This document shows, one piece after another, positions 38,159 to 49,269 of a DNA stretch of 64,000 nt (position 1 is the stretch's first letter; each line of letters begins with the position of its first letter). The position numbers were made by a program, and so were the translations under genes. Location: assembly GCA_020633465.1 (NCBI GenBank), contig JACKDN010000035.1:15267-79266 (forward strand), given 5' to 3'. A model generated the notes under the pieces. It was given only the letters and a program-made list of their open reading frames with translations, searched no databases and had not been told where the DNA came from. Source of the stretch: Myxococcales bacterium (GTDB lineage: Bacteria; Myxococcota_A; Bradymonadia; UBA7976; UBA1532).

Positions 38159-40551
38159 GATCGCTCGCCGCGCTGATGGCGCTCGCCCTCGCGTGGCCCG
38201 CCGCGAGCTTCGCGGCCGACAATTGGAGCGACGTGGCGCCCGGCGTCCGCCTGCTGCGCCGCACCACCGACCGTCCCTGGCGCATCTTCGCCCTGCGGAT
38301 CGACCTGTGCGCGCGCGGCGTGAGCGTGCGCGCGACCGCCGAGGGGGAGCGTTGGCGCACGGTGCCCTCGTTCGCCGACCGCGTGGGCGCGGTCGCGGCG
38401 GTGAACGCCGACTTCTTCAGCTACGACACCCAGCGTCCCACCGGCCTGGCGGTCCACGCGGGCGACGTGTGGAGCCCGCACCTGCGCGGCGGCGGCGAGG
38501 CGCTGTTCGGCGACGACCGCGCCTGGCTGCAGGCGCCCGCGTCGGCGGCCAACGTGCCGCCGTGGGTGCGCGAGGCGGTGGGCGCGCGGCCGATGCTGGT
38601 GGTCGATGGCCAGGTGCCGAACAGCTTCAACCGCACGGACTGCGCGGCGCGGCACCCGCGCACCGCCATCGGCCTGTCCGCCGACCGCCGAACGCTCACC
38701 CTGGCGGTCGTCGACGGGCGCTCGAACCGCAGCATCGGCATGACCTGCGCCGAGCTGGGCGGCCTGATGGCCGGCCTGGGCGCGCACCGCGCGATGAACC
38801 TCGACGGCGGCGGCAGCTCGACGCTCTGGGCGCGGGGCAGCGGCGTCGTCAACAGTCCCTCCGACGGATCGCCGCGCACCGTGGCGAACCACCTGGCGAT
38901 CCTGGTGGGCGACGGTCCGCCCGGCGCGTGCGCCTACGACGAGGCCGAGGTGATCGATCAGGCCGCCCTGCTCGACGGCGGCAGCACCGACGTCGACGGC
39001 GACGGCCGCGCGGACCTGTGCGGGCGGGGATTTTCGTCGCTGATGTGTCACCCCTCGACGGGCGCCGGCGCGGCCGAGGACGCTTGGGTCGTCGACGGCC
39101 TCGGCGACGACTCGGGCTGGAGCGATCCCACCAACTTCTCGACGCTGCGCTTCGGCGACCTGAACGGGGACGGTCGGGCCGACTTCTGCCTTCGCGCCAA
39201 CGCGGGCGTGCGCTGCTGGACGTCGAACGGCGCGGGCTTCGATCGCTACGCCAACGGCCCCGCCTGGAGCGACGCCGACGGCTGGAACGCGCCGGGACTG
39301 TTCACCACGATGCGCCTGGCCGACGTCACCGGCGACGGCCGCGCCGACCTGTGCGCCCGCGACACCGAAGGCATCGTGTGCCACCCGTCGACCGGCGACG
39401 GCTTCGGTGCGGCCTTCCGCGGCCCGGCGCTGAGCGACGCCAGCGGCTGGGGCGGCGTCGACCACTTCGGCACCCTACGCTTCGGCGACATCGACGGCGA
39501 CGGCCGCGCCGACGTCTGCGCCCGCGCCGGCGCCGGCATGCGCTGCTGGCGCAGCACCGGCGAGGGCTTCAATCGTCGCGTGGACGGCCCCGCCTGGAGC
39601 GACGCGGCCGGCTTCGACGACGTGGCCCGCTGGAGCACCATCCGACTGACCGACGTGGACGGCGACGGGCGGGCCGATCTGTGCGCGCGCACCGGCGAAG
39701 CGTTCGCCTGCCACCCCTCGACGGGCGACGGGTTCGGCCCCGCGTGGCCAGCGCCCGCGCTGAGCGACGGCAGCGGCTGGCGCGATCACGACAACTACGG
39801 GACCGTCCGCCTGGCCGACGTGGACGGCGACGGCGACCGCGACCTGTGCGCGCGGGCCAACGCCCGGGTGTACTGCTGGCTCTTCGCGCCGGGCGCCGGC
39901 TTCGACGCGCGCATCGACGGCCCCGAGCTGAGCGACGACAGCGGCTGGGGCGACGGGCTGTACAACACCTCGCTGCGCTGGGGCGATCTGAACGGCGACG
40001 GGAAGGCCGACCTGTGCGCGCGCGCCGCGGCCGGCGTACGCTGCTGGCGCAGCACCGGCGATGGCTTCCGCGGCTCGGTGGCGGGGCCCGAGTGGAGCGA
40101 CGCGGGCGACTGGGACCGCCTGCGCCATCGCTCCACGTTCCGGTTCGCCGGCGGCGGGCCGCTGCCGGCCCCGCCCGATCCGGTCGAGCCCGACGCGGGC
40201 GCGCCGCCGGCCGACGCGGGCCCGACCCCTCCGCCCGACGCGGGCGCGCGCCAGGACGCGATGCCGCCGGGCGGTGACCTGGATGGGTCCAGCCCGACGC
40301 CGCCGCGGCCGGACGCGACGCCGCCCGGCCAGCGGGACGCGAACGCTCCGCCCGGGCCGACCATCCGCGACGGCGGCGCCCCCCGCGCTGACGGACAGCC
40401 ACCGGTCGGGGCCGAGCCCGCCGCGGACGACCCGGAGACGCTCGGCGCCCAGGCCGACGGCGGTTGCCAGGCGTCCCCCGGCGCGCCGACGCTGCCGGCG
40501 TTGATGCTGCTGGTGTCCGTGCTCGGGCTTCGCCGGCGGCGTCAGCCGTAG
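38155..40551 (+). CDS. Phosphodiester glycosidase (NAGPA) domain protein with FG-GAP-like repeats and MYXO-CTERM tail
   Basis: A 798-residue exported protein from GTG 38155. After the signal peptide (residues 1-20), residues of about 25-260 form a NAGPA/DUF2233 domain: 'VGAVAAVNADFFSYD', 'RHPRTAIGLSADRRTLTLAVVDGRS', and 'MNLDGGGSSTLWARGSGVVNSPSDG'. NAGPA removes N-acetylglucosamine from phosphodiesters in animals; bacterial relatives act on wall or teichoic structures. Then come seven repeats with calcium-loop motifs such as 'DVDGDGRADLCARTG' and 'DLNGDGKADLCARAA', as in FG-GAP/VCBS lectins. An Asp/Pro linker, 'GGCQASPG', a hydrophobic helix and arginines end the protein. It should be displayed on the surface. 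Confidence 0.85.
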
Positions 40552-41477
40552 ATGTCGGGGCGGCGGTCGCGGGGCAGGTTCCAGCCGCTCCCGTCGCCGT
40601 CGTTCAGCCGGTCGAGGTCGAGGTCGGCGATGATCAGCTCCGGGTGATCGCTGGGATCCCGAAGCTGGCCCGTCGGCCCGACGAAGTGGGTCTGGCCGAA
40701 GAAGTCGACGTTCCAGGGGCGCTCGGCGCCGATGCGGTTGCTGCCGCCGATGAAGACGTTCCAGCGCATCGACTCGACCGCGAACTCGAGCGACCAGCAG
40801 CGGTTGCTCTGGCGGCCGAAGGTCACCGCGGGGCTGAAGATGATCTCGGCGCCCTGTCGGGCCAGCGTGCTGACGACGCCCTCGAAGTGGCGGTCGTAGC
40901 AGATGCAGCAGCCGATGCGGCCCACGGCGGTCTCGAAGACCGGAAAGTGCTTCACCTTCGAGATGTTGGCCGGGTGGTCGTTCACCATGCCGCCGTCGGA
41001 GCGTTCGAAGTAGAAGCCCTCGCTGAAGGGCCCCTTCTCGTTCTCTCCCTGGGGCACGTGCGTCTTGCGGTAGCTGCCGAGGACGCTGCCGTCGGCGTCG
41101 ATGAAGACGGCCGTGTTGAAGCGGGTGTCGACCCGGGCATCGTACTCGTAGAGCGGCGCGATCACGACCAAACCCAGCTCGCGCGCCACCGGGGCGAGCG
41201 TTCGCACGGTGGGGCCGTCGAGCGCCGGCTCGGCCAGGTCGAGCCACACCGGGCGCGTCTCGTGCGCGAAGTAGGGGCCGGTGAACAGCTCGCCGAAGCA
41301 GATGACCTGGACGCCGCGGGCCTTGGCCGCGCGCATCAGGTCGATGTGGTGCTGCACGTTGGCCTCGCGGATGGCGTCCAGGCGATCGGCCAGGCCGTCG
41401 AGGTCGGCGAGGTGTTCGGGCATGTGAGGGTAGGCGTTGCGCGTCTGCGTCATCGCCGCGCGGACCACGCGGGTCAT
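40542..41477 (-). CDS. Nitrilase-superfamily amidohydrolase (beta-ureidopropionase-like)
   Basis: A 311-residue cytosolic enzyme. The Glu-Lys-Cys triad is present: Glu63 in 'ICFGELFTG', Lys138 in 'GSYRKTHVPQGEN' and Cys193 in 'GCCICYDRHFEG'. The stretch 'AEIIFSPAVTFGRQSNRCWSLEFAVESMRWNVFIGGSNRIG' is closest in style to beta-ureidopropionase/N-carbamoyl-amide hydrolases. Such enzymes release ammonia and CO2 from N-carbamoyl amino acids. ATG 41477 has GGAG upstream and overlaps the stop of the PLP enzyme before it as ATGA. It is the last gene of a three-gene operon and its end overlaps the convergent NAGPA gene by 10 bases. Confidence 0.88.
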   Translation of the reverse strand: MTRVVRAAMTQTRNAYPHMPEHLADLDGLADRLDAIREANVQHHIDLMRAAKARGVQVICFGELFTGPYFAHETRPVWLDLAEPALDGPTVRTLAPVARELGLVVIAPLYEYDARVDTRFNTAVFIDADGSVLGSYRKTHVPQGENEKGPFSEGFYFERSDGGMVNDHPANISKVKHFPVFETAVGRIGCCICYDRHFEGVVSTLARQGAEIIFSPAVTFGRQSNRCWSLEFAVESMRWNVFIGGSNRIGAERPWNVDFFGQTHFVGPTGQLRDPSDHPELIIADLDLDRLNDGDGSGWNLPRDRRPDIYG

Positions 41478-42756
41478 CGTTCGACTCCGGAGAAGACCAC
41501 CGCCGCGCGTGCCCCGGGCGCGACCTGGTCGTGTGCGTGCAAGGTCATCAGGCCGGCCAGGCCGGCCGCGCCGGTGTGGCTGGCGCGCACGCCTGCCGCG
41601 TGCGCGCGCTCGCGGGCGGCGCGCAGGGTGTCCTCGTCGGCCACCACCGCCTCGCCGCCGGTGCGCAGCATGCCCGCGCACAGCCACCACCAGTCATAGG
41701 TCTCGTCGTCCAGGATGCCGGTCGCGACGCTCTGCGGCGCGCTCTCCCACGGCCACATGTAGTCGGCCTTGTGGGTGGCGGCGTGGCGCAGCGCCGGCTC
41801 GGCACCCTCGGTCGCGGCGCGCGCCTTCAATCGCTCGAACGCGCGCTTCAGCGGCGCCGCGCCGTGGGTCTGGACGGTGTGGATGCGCGGCATGGCCGGC
41901 AGCAGGCCCAGATCGAGGAGCGTCCGCAGGCCCAGGACGACCGCGCTGCCGAACGCGCCGCCGCCGACCTGCACCACCAGGTGATCGAGCGGGCGATCGC
42001 CGAGCGACGCCGCCAGCTCGAAGGCCAGCGTCTGGCCGCCCTCGAGGGTCAGCCCGTTGGCCGTGCCCTGGCAGCAGAAGGGCGCGGCGCCGGCGGCGAC
42101 CGCCTCGAGGAAGCGCAGGTAGCAGGGATCGCCCGCCTCGCCCGGCTGCCGGTGACACACCTGGATGGTGGCGCCGAGCGACTCGAGCCGCGTCACCACC
42201 GAGGGGTGCGCGTCGGGCGGGATGAAGACGGTCAGCGGCTGCTCGGCGGCGCGCGCGAGCACCGCGGCGGCCAGCGCAGCGTTGCCGCAGCTCGCGATGG
42301 CCAGCGGCGGGATGGCGTCGATCCAGCCCAGCGCGCGCGCCACCTCGAGGTGCAGCAGCACGCCGAACAGGTGCCGCGCCTTGTGGCTGCCCGCGACGTG
42401 TCCCGTCTCGTCCTTGGCCCACACCTCCACGCCGGGCAGGACGTCGACCGGCGCGGTGGGCGTCTGCCGGAAGCCGGCGCCGTCCACCGCGGCCACCGCG
42501 GCGTCGAGGCGGCGCACGGTGTCGACGTACCAGGCGTCGCCCAGGCCGTGCTGCACGGCCAGCGCGTGGCTGCCCAGCAGCCGGCGCCAGGCCACGAAGG
42601 GCTGCGGATCGTCGTCCGGCCGCCAGCCCTTCGGGGGCGGTGCGACGCGCGGCGTCAGCACCCGGTCGTAGCCGTTCGGGGGGCAGGCGCAGGCGAAGGG
42701 CAGGGGCAGATCCGGCCCGGGCGCGAAGGCCCGGTCGCAGGCGGCGCAGACGCTCC

Positions 42757-42760
<4 letters not shown>
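41474..42760 (-). CDS. PLP enzyme of the threonine synthase / fold-type II family with zinc ribbon
   Basis: A 428-residue enzyme from GTG 42760, whose GTGA overlaps the preceding stop. A Cys4-like ribbon opens it ('CAACDRAFAPGPDLPLPFACACP'), as in many threonine synthase relatives. The PLP lysine is in 'AGSHKARHLFG', the Ser/Gly phosphate loop follows as 'IASCGNAALAAAVLARAA', and 'VQVGGGAFGSAVV' forms the glycine-rich cofactor contact. It could be a threonine synthase-like lyase, an ammonia-lyase or a racemase; no feature decides. Co-translation with a second PLP enzyme and an amidohydrolase suggests an amino-acid catabolic route. Confidence 0.82.
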
Positions 42761-44232
<1,472 letters not shown>

Positions 44233-44290
44233 GGGGGCGCCTCCTTCGATAGAGGGCGCGCATGATACAGAAACGTCACACGGGAAACGA

Positions 44291-44324
44291 GGCCCGCGCG
44301 CCGGGCGCCGAGGGCGCGCGGGCC
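44291..44324 (-). terminator. GC hairpin terminating the Cys-repeat lipoprotein gene
   Basis: GGCCCGCGCGCC (44291-44302) pairs perfectly with GGCGCGCGGGCC (44313-44324) around a 10-base loop. It begins 24 bases after the minus-strand stop at 44348 and is followed on that strand by TCGTTTCCC. It separates the lipoprotein from the PLP operon that starts at 44232. TATCAT at 44262-44267 (minus) is a possible -10 for that operon. Confidence 0.6.
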
Positions 44325-44347
44325 GGGCGCGCGGCGAGAGGCGGGGG

Positions 44348-45622
44348 TCAGCCGATGATGCCGGCGTCGGGCGCGCAGTCGTCCTCGGCGGGCGCGCCGC
44401 CGACGCCGCTGGGGCCGGCGTCGGCGGGTCCGGTGCACGGCTCGGCCGGGTGGCCGCCTGCGCCCGCCGGGCGCCGCCCGCGCCGCCCGAGTCACCCCCC
44501 GCGCCGGCCGGCGCGCCGCCGACGCCGGCCGGCTCGCCGCCGCAGCCCTCGTCAGGGCCACACGCGGGCGCGCCGCCCGCGCCCGCCAGGCCGCCGCCGG
44601 CGCCGGCCGGCTCGCCGCCGCAGCCCCCTCGTCGGGGCCACACGCGGGCGCGCCGCCCGCGCCCGCCGGGCCGCCGCCTGCGCCGGCCGGCTCGCCGCCG
44701 CAGCCTTCCTCACCCTGACAGGCGGGCGCGCCGCCCGCGCCCGCCGGCTCGCCGCCGCAGCCCTCGTCGGGGCCCACGCGGGCGCGCCGCCTGCGCCTGC
44801 CGCCGCCGCCGCGCCTGCCGGCTCGCCGCCGCAGCCCTCGTCGGGGCCACACGCGGGCGCGCCGCCCGCGCCGGGCCGCCGCCGCCGCCCGCCGGCTCGC
44901 CGCCGCAGCCCTCGTCAGGGCCACACGCGGGCGCGCCGCCCGCGCCGCCGGGCCGCCGCCCGCGCGCGCCGGCTCGCCGCCGCAGCCTTCCTCGCCCTGA
45001 CAGGCGGGCGCGCCGCCCGCGCCCGCCGGCTCGCCGCCACAGCCTTCCTCGCCCTGGCAGGCGGGCGCGCCGCCCGCGCCGGCCGGCTCTCGCCGCCGCA
45101 GCCCTCGTCGGGGCCGCACCCAGCGCGCCGCCTGCGCCCCGCCGGACCGCCGCCCGCGCCCGCCGGGCCGCCGCCCGCGCCGGCCGGCTCGCCGCCGCAC
45201 GCTTCGTCGCCCTGACAGGCCGGCGCGCCGCCCGCCCCGCCGGCTACCACCGCCGCCCGCCGGGCCGCCGCCCGCGCCAGCCGGCTCGCCGCCGCACGCT
45301 TCGTCGCCCTGACAGGCGGGCGCGCCGCCCGCCCCTGCCAGGCCACCGCCGCCGCCCGCCGGGCCGCCGCCCGCGCCGCCGCCGGTTCGCCGCCGCACGC
45401 TTCGTCGCCCTGGCAGGCGGGCGCCCTGCCCGCGCCGTTCGCCGGGCCGCCGCCCGCGCCGTCCGCCGCCGCGTCGTTGCGCCCGATGTCCCCGGCGTCC
45501 TCGAAGGGACAGCCGGCCAGCACCAGCGCCACCACCGCCCACAGCCCGATCGCGCCCCAGTGACGCGCGGCCCTCGCCGATCGCGTCGCCTTCGCCCGTC
45601 GCATCGTCTTCGCTCCCCGCAT
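44348..45622 (-). CDS. Lipoprotein made of tandem Cys/Gly repeats, frame broken in several units
   Basis: ATG 45622 follows GGAGGAAG. The signal ends V-L-A-G-C-P. An Asp-rich start ('CPFEDAGDIGRNDAAADG') leads into repeats of the form Ala-Pro-Ala-Cys, five residues, Cys-Gly-Gly-Glu-Pro-Ala-Gly-Ala-Gly-Gly. The end, 'PSGVGGAPAEDDCAPDAGIIG', reaches TGA at 44348. Start, end and most units are recognisable, but spacing between units is often not a multiple of three, so no single frame spans the gene. It is either a decayed repeat gene or, as likely, a repeat array with sequencing or assembly errors. Lipid-anchored, disulfide-rich and extended, it could be a fibrous surface protein. Confidence 0.6.
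44470..45470 (-). repeat. Twelve-unit tandem repeat encoding CGGEP modules
   Basis: The plus-strand core 'tcgccgccgca' (variants 'tcgccgccaca') occurs twelve times, at roughly 50-100 base spacing. Each is followed by one of three cores that encode Gln-Gly-Asp-Glu-Ala, Gln-Gly-Glu-Glu-Gly or Gly-Pro-Asp-Glu-Gly between the two cysteines. The first kind clusters at the N-terminal side of the gene (45185-45420) and the others beyond it, implying expansion by unequal exchange. Confidence 0.75.
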
Positions 45623-45688
45623 CGCTTCCTCCGTCCGGTTGGGGTTCGAGCGAGGTATTGCCGCGCCGCCGACGCATCCGTCATATCA

Positions 45689-46720
45689 ATGCGGGCCATG
45701 CCCGCGCTCGCCCTCTCTCTCCTGATCGGCCTCGCGGCCCCCGCCGGCCCCGGCCTGCGGGTCGAGGTGCCGGCCGACCTCGCCGAAGACTGCCCGGAAC
45801 CGTCCAGCGTGCGGCGATGGATCGAAGCCTCGCTCGACCGCGATCCCTTCGCCGGCGACGATCCGCCGACCATCCGCGTCGCCGCGCGACGCGGGCCCGA
45901 GGGCGTCGACGTCGACGTCGATCACGGGCCCGCCGGCCAACGGTCGATCCACGCGGCCAGCTGCACGGCGGCGCTGCGCGCGGCGGCCTTCTCGGTGGCG
46001 GTGGCCCTGGATCCGCTCGGCGCCGCGCCCCTCGAGCCCCCGCCCGAGCCTGCGACCCTCGAAGCCTCACCCGAGCGGGCCCCGCCCCCGGCGCCGACCC
46101 CAACGCCCGCGGACGATGGACGCGCACGGCGCCGCGCGCCGGTCTCGGCCCAGCCGATCGACGCCACCGCCGCCCGCCCGAACACGCCCTCGGCGCCCGC
46201 GGCCCGCGGCGACCCGTCGCCGCCCGAGGCCCTCGATCTTCACCCCCACCTGCGCGTCGAGCCGCTGGTCGCCGCGGGGCATCGACCGGGGCCCGGCCCG
46301 GGGCTGCGCCTCGGCGGCGGCCTGGGGGGCGACCGCTGGGAGCTCGGCGCCGCCTTCACCTGGCTGCCCGCGACGACCACCCCCTTCGAGGGGGGCGAGG
46401 TGGCCGCCGACCTGCTCGCGGGCGAGCTGTCGGGCGGCCTTCGCCTGGACGCCGTCGACGTCGTGGCCCTCGCCCTGGCCGGCCGGCAGCGCGGCACCGG
46501 CGCCGGCTTCGACCGCGACGGCGCCTACGACGCGCTGCACCTGGGCCTGGGCGCGGGCGTCGCGGTGCGCGCCCCGCTGGCCGCCGGCCTCGCCCTGCGC
46601 GTGGGCCTCGAGGGGCTGTGGCTGCCCCGGGTGAGCCGCTTCACGGTCAGCGGGCGCACCGCCTGGACCGGCCCGCCCGTCGCCGCCCGCTTGTCCGTCG
46701 GCCTGCGCTGGTCGCCGTGA
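45689..46720 (+). CDS. Exported protein with Pro-rich linker and beta-barrel-like C-terminus
   Basis: A 343-residue protein (ATG 45689, or ATG 45698). A short signal peptide precedes a small mixed domain (about residues 20-110) of the kind 'DLAEDCPEPSSVRRWIEASLDRDPF'. A Pro/Ala linker follows, then a C-terminal region of alternating strands ('LRLGGGLGGDRWELGAAFTWLPA', 'LGLGAGVAVRAPLAAGLALRVGLEGLWL', 'VAARLSVGLRWSP'). The latter looks like an outer-membrane-associated barrel. The GTGA junction couples it to an ECF sigma factor, a combination common in Myxococcota loci of unknown purpose. No ribosome-binding site is visible. Confidence 0.72.
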   Translation: MRAMPALALSLLIGLAAPAGPGLRVEVPADLAEDCPEPSSVRRWIEASLDRDPFAGDDPPTIRVAARRGPEGVDVDVDHGPAGQRSIHAASCTAALRAAAFSVAVALDPLGAAPLEPPPEPATLEASPERAPPPAPTPTPADDGRARRRAPVSAQPIDATAARPNTPSAPAARGDPSPPEALDLHPHLRVEPLVAAGHRPGPGPGLRLGGGLGGDRWELGAAFTWLPATTTPFEGGEVAADLLAGELSGGLRLDAVDVVALALAGRQRGTGAGFDRDGAYDALHLGLGAGVAVRAPLAAGLALRVGLEGLWLPRVSRFTVSGRTAWTGPPVAARLSVGLRWSP

Positions 46721-47295
46721 AGTTTCGTGACGGATCCGGCGCGCCGGCGGCAATGCCTGACCTGATGGACGTCTCCGAGGCCGAGTTCCGCGCCTTCTAC
46801 GCGGACTGGGTGGATTACGCGTGGCGCACGCTGCGGCGGCTGGGCGTGCACCCGGCCGACCTCGACGACGCGACCCAGCGGGTGTTCGTGACGGTGCACC
46901 GACGCTGGACCGACCGGGATCCCGATCGACCCACGCGCCCCTGGATCGCCGGCATCGCGTTCAAGATCGCCGCCAGCGAGCGCCGCCGGGTGCGGCACCA
47001 GCGCGAGTGGCTGGTCGAGCCGGGCGACCTCGACGAGCGCAACGCCGCCGGCCGCCGCGCCGACGAGCTGTTGATCGAGCGGCAGCGCGCCGGCCGCGTG
47101 CTGACCGCCATCCAGGCGCTGACCCCGGAGTGTCGCATCGTGTTCGTGATGCACGAGCTGGACGAGATCCCCTGCCCGGCCATCGCCCGGGAGCTGGACG
47201 TCCCCGTCGACACCGTCTACTCGCGCCTGCGCCGCGCCCGCGAGCGCTTCGCCGCGGCGGTGCGGGCGCTGCGGGCGCGGGAGGAGGGCGCATGA
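46717..47295 (+). CDS. ECF-type RNA polymerase sigma factor
   Basis: Up to 192 residues from GTG 46717; ATG 46753 would give 180. Region 2 is 'FYADWVDYAWRTLRRLGVHPADLDDATQRVFVTVHRRW' with 'RPWIAGIAFKIAASERRR'. Region 4 is 'ALTPECRIVFVMHELDEIPCPAIARELDVPVDTVYSRLRRARERF', a standard helix-turn-helix for -35 recognition. There is no region 1.1 or 3, as expected for ECF factors. It overlaps the upstream envelope gene and the downstream putative anti-sigma gene, so stoichiometry is likely controlled by translational coupling. Confidence 0.88.
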   Translation: MKFRDGSGAPAAMPDLMDVSEAEFRAFYADWVDYAWRTLRRLGVHPADLDDATQRVFVTVHRRWTDRDPDRPTRPWIAGIAFKIAASERRRVRHQREWLVEPGDLDERNAAGRRADELLIERQRAGRVLTAIQALTPECRIVFVMHELDEIPCPAIARELDVPVDTVYSRLRRARERFAAAVRALRAREEGA

Positions 47296-48305
47296 GCGAT
47301 CAGGACTGGCGCGACGACGAGCTCGAGGCCGAGCTGGCCGCCGAGCGCGCCCTGGCCGGGCCCTCGGCCGAGCGTCGCGAGGCGATGCTGGGCGCGGTGC
47401 TGGCGACGCTGAACGTGCCGCCCCCGGGCGGCGGCGGCGACGGTGGGGCCGGCGCCGCGGGCACCGGCGGTGGCGCGGCCAGCGGTGGCCCCGCGCGGTC
47501 GGCGGCGGGCGACGGTCACCACCGCCGCGACGACCACCGGCGCGGGGCTGGCGCTCGGCGGTCTGGCGACGGCCACGCTGGGGGTGCGATCCTGGCGGTC
47601 GTCGCCGCGCTCAGCGGACCGGCGCCTGAGCCCCGACCCGCGCCCTCCGGCGGCTCGGCTGTCGTCCGAGCGGCCCCGCGCCCGAGCGCGCGCCGGCCGC
47701 CCCCCCTCGACCGTCGCGCAGCCGATGTCCCCGACGCGCGCGCCCGCCGCGATCCCGCAGCCGATGGCCGCGCGCGCGCGCGCCCGCCGCGATCGCGCAG
47801 CCGATGTCCCCCTGACGCGCGCGCCCGCCGCGATCGCGCAGCCCAGCCGCCGCCCGCGCCCTCGGCCGGGCGGGCAGCGCCGCCGCGCACCGCGACGCCG
47901 ACCGCGCGCCGGACGGCGCCGAGGCGGCCGACGAAGCGTCCGGCGCCCGCCGCGACCGCGTCCCCCGCGGCGGCCCGCGAGGCCGCGATCACCCCCGCGA
48001 GCGGCGTCCTCGCGGTGCCGCGCGGCGCCACCCCCGATCCGGTCGACGCCGAGCGGCGGCTGCTCGACGACGCCCGGCGCGCGTTGGGTGACGGCGACGC
48101 GCGCGCCGCGCTGGCCAGCGTTCGGCGCCACGCCGACCTGCATCCGAAGGGCGCGCTGCTGGCAGAGCGGCTGTTCCTCGAGGCGACCGCCCGGCATCGC
48201 CTGCGCGACGACGCCGGCGCCCGCCGGGCCGCCGAGGCCTTGTCCAGACGTTTCCCCGACAGCCCGCTGCGCGCCCGGCTGCCCGCGCTCGGCGCCGCCG
48301 ACTGA
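47292..48305 (+). CDS. Putative anti-sigma factor or sigma partner with disordered linker and helical C-terminus
   Basis: A 337-residue open frame starting at ATGA shared with the sigma-factor stop. The first 40 residues ('DDELEAELAAERALAGPSAERREAMLGAVLATL') resemble the N-terminal helices of anti-sigma proteins. A low-complexity Arg/Ala/Pro region (about residues 60-240) is doubtful: one base over, 47490-47580 reads 'TTTGAGLALGGLATATLGV', a credible membrane helix. Short direct repeats at 47730-47845 encode 'TRAPAAIAQP' in that frame. Two compensating frame errors are possible. The C-terminal 90 residues ('AERRLLDDARRALGDGDARAALASVRRHADLHPKG') form a TPR-like helical domain and look real. 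Confidence 0.6.
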   Translation: MSDQDWRDDELEAELAAERALAGPSAERREAMLGAVLATLNVPPPGGGGDGGAGAAGTGGGAASGGPARSAAGDGHHRRDDHRRGAGARRSGDGHAGGAILAVVAALSGPAPEPRPAPSGGSAVVRAAPRPSARRPPPLDRRAADVPDARARRDPAADGRARARPPRSRSRCPPDARARRDRAAQPPPAPSAGRAAPPRTATPTARRTAPRRPTKRPAPAATASPAAAREAAITPASGVLAVPRGATPDPVDAERRLLDDARRALGDGDARAALASVRRHADLHPKGALLAERLFLEATARHRLRDDAGARRAAEALSRRFPDSPLRARLPALGAAD

Positions 48306-48324
48306 CGGATCCACCTCACTGGAG

Positions 48325-49230
48325 TCAGCCCAGGATCGGGGCCAGCGTCTCGGCGAGGAAGTCGACGAAGGCCGTCACGGCGCGCGGCGCGTGGCGCGGC
48401 GACGCGTAGAGCACCTGGACGGCGGCCGGCGGCGCCGCGTACCGGGGCAGCAGGGCGACGAGGCGGCCGGCCGCGAGGTCGTCGTCCACCAGCCAGCTGG
48501 CCAGCAGGGCCACGCCCAGCCCACCCAGGGCGAGCTGACGCAGCGTGTCGCTGTGGTTGGCGGCCAGGCGACCCCGCACCTCGACGCCGGCGACGCCCTC
48601 GGGGCCGTCGAAGGTCCACACCGCCCGGTTGTCCAGGCCGCTGTGCAAGAGGCAAGCGTGCGCCGCGAGATCGCTCGGGCGCGTCGGCGCCGGGTGGCCG
48701 GTCAGATAGGACGGCGCGGCCACCAGCCGTCGCGGCGTCGCGCCGAGGTTGCGCGCGCGGTAGGCCGAGTCGACGGGCCGCCCCACGCGCACCGCCAGAT
48801 CGACGCCGGCCTCGACCAGATCGACGTAGCGATCCGAGAACACCAGCTCGACCGCCAGGCTCGGGTGCCGCGCGGCCCAGGCGGCCAGGTGGGGCGTCAC
48901 GAAGCGCTCGCCGAACACCACCGGCAGGCTGACGCGCAGCCGCCCCGCCAGCCGCTGCGTCCGGCGTGCGGCCCGCTCGACGGCCCCGTCCCACACCTCG
49001 ACCAGGGCCCGCGCGTCGGCGATGAAGCGCTCGCCGGCCTCGGTGACGCGCACCGCCCGCGTGGTGCGGTCGAGCAGACGGACGCCCAGCTCGTCCTCGA
49101 GGGTGGCGATCCACCGGCTGACGGTGGCCTGGCGCAGCCCCAGATCGCGCGCGGCGGCGGTGAACGAGCCGAGCTCGACGATGCGGACGAACGCGGCGGC
49201 GGTGGTGAGGCGGTCCACGGCTCGACTCAT
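48325..49230 (-). CDS. LysR-family transcriptional regulator
   Basis: A 301-residue regulator. The N-terminal winged helix-turn-helix is typical ('FVRIVELGSFTAAARDLGLRQATVSRWIATLEDELGVRLLDRTTRAVRVTEAGE'), followed by a periplasmic-binding-like effector domain ('LRVSLPVVFGERFVTPHLAAW', 'LGGLGVALLASWLV'). It belongs to the branch often called CrgA/DsdC-like. It is divergent from a beta-hydroxyacid-dehydrogenase-like gene and an aldo/keto reductase gene, with two palindromes between, so it probably regulates them and itself. Confidence 0.9.
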   Translation of the reverse strand: MSRAVDRLTTAAAFVRIVELGSFTAAARDLGLRQATVSRWIATLEDELGVRLLDRTTRAVRVTEAGERFIADARALVEVWDGAVERAARRTQRLAGRLRVSLPVVFGERFVTPHLAAWAARHPSLAVELVFSDRYVDLVEAGVDLAVRVGRPVDSAYRARNLGATPRRLVAAPSYLTGHPAPTRPSDLAAHACLLHSGLDNRAVWTFDGPEGVAGVEVRGRLAANHSDTLRQLALGGLGVALLASWLVDDDLAAGRLVALLPRYAAPPAAVQVLYASPRHAPRAVTAFVDFLAETLAPILG

Positions 49231-49246
49231 ACCATCTCGTATGAGT
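49225..49246. promoter_or_regulatory. Inverted repeat over the LysR start
   Basis: ACTCATAC and GTATGAGT are perfect 8-base arms with a 6-base spacer. The left arm includes the LysR start codon. Occupancy would block the regulator's own expression, consistent with negative autoregulation. Confidence 0.4.
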
Positions 49247-49269
49247 GATAGCCTACATTCGTTGATTAC

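Noticed and set aside
44470..45470. CRISPR-like regular repeats
   Set aside because: Units are unequal in spacing, the 'spacers' are related to each other, and the repeats encode a coherent Cys/Gly peptide behind a lipoprotein signal.
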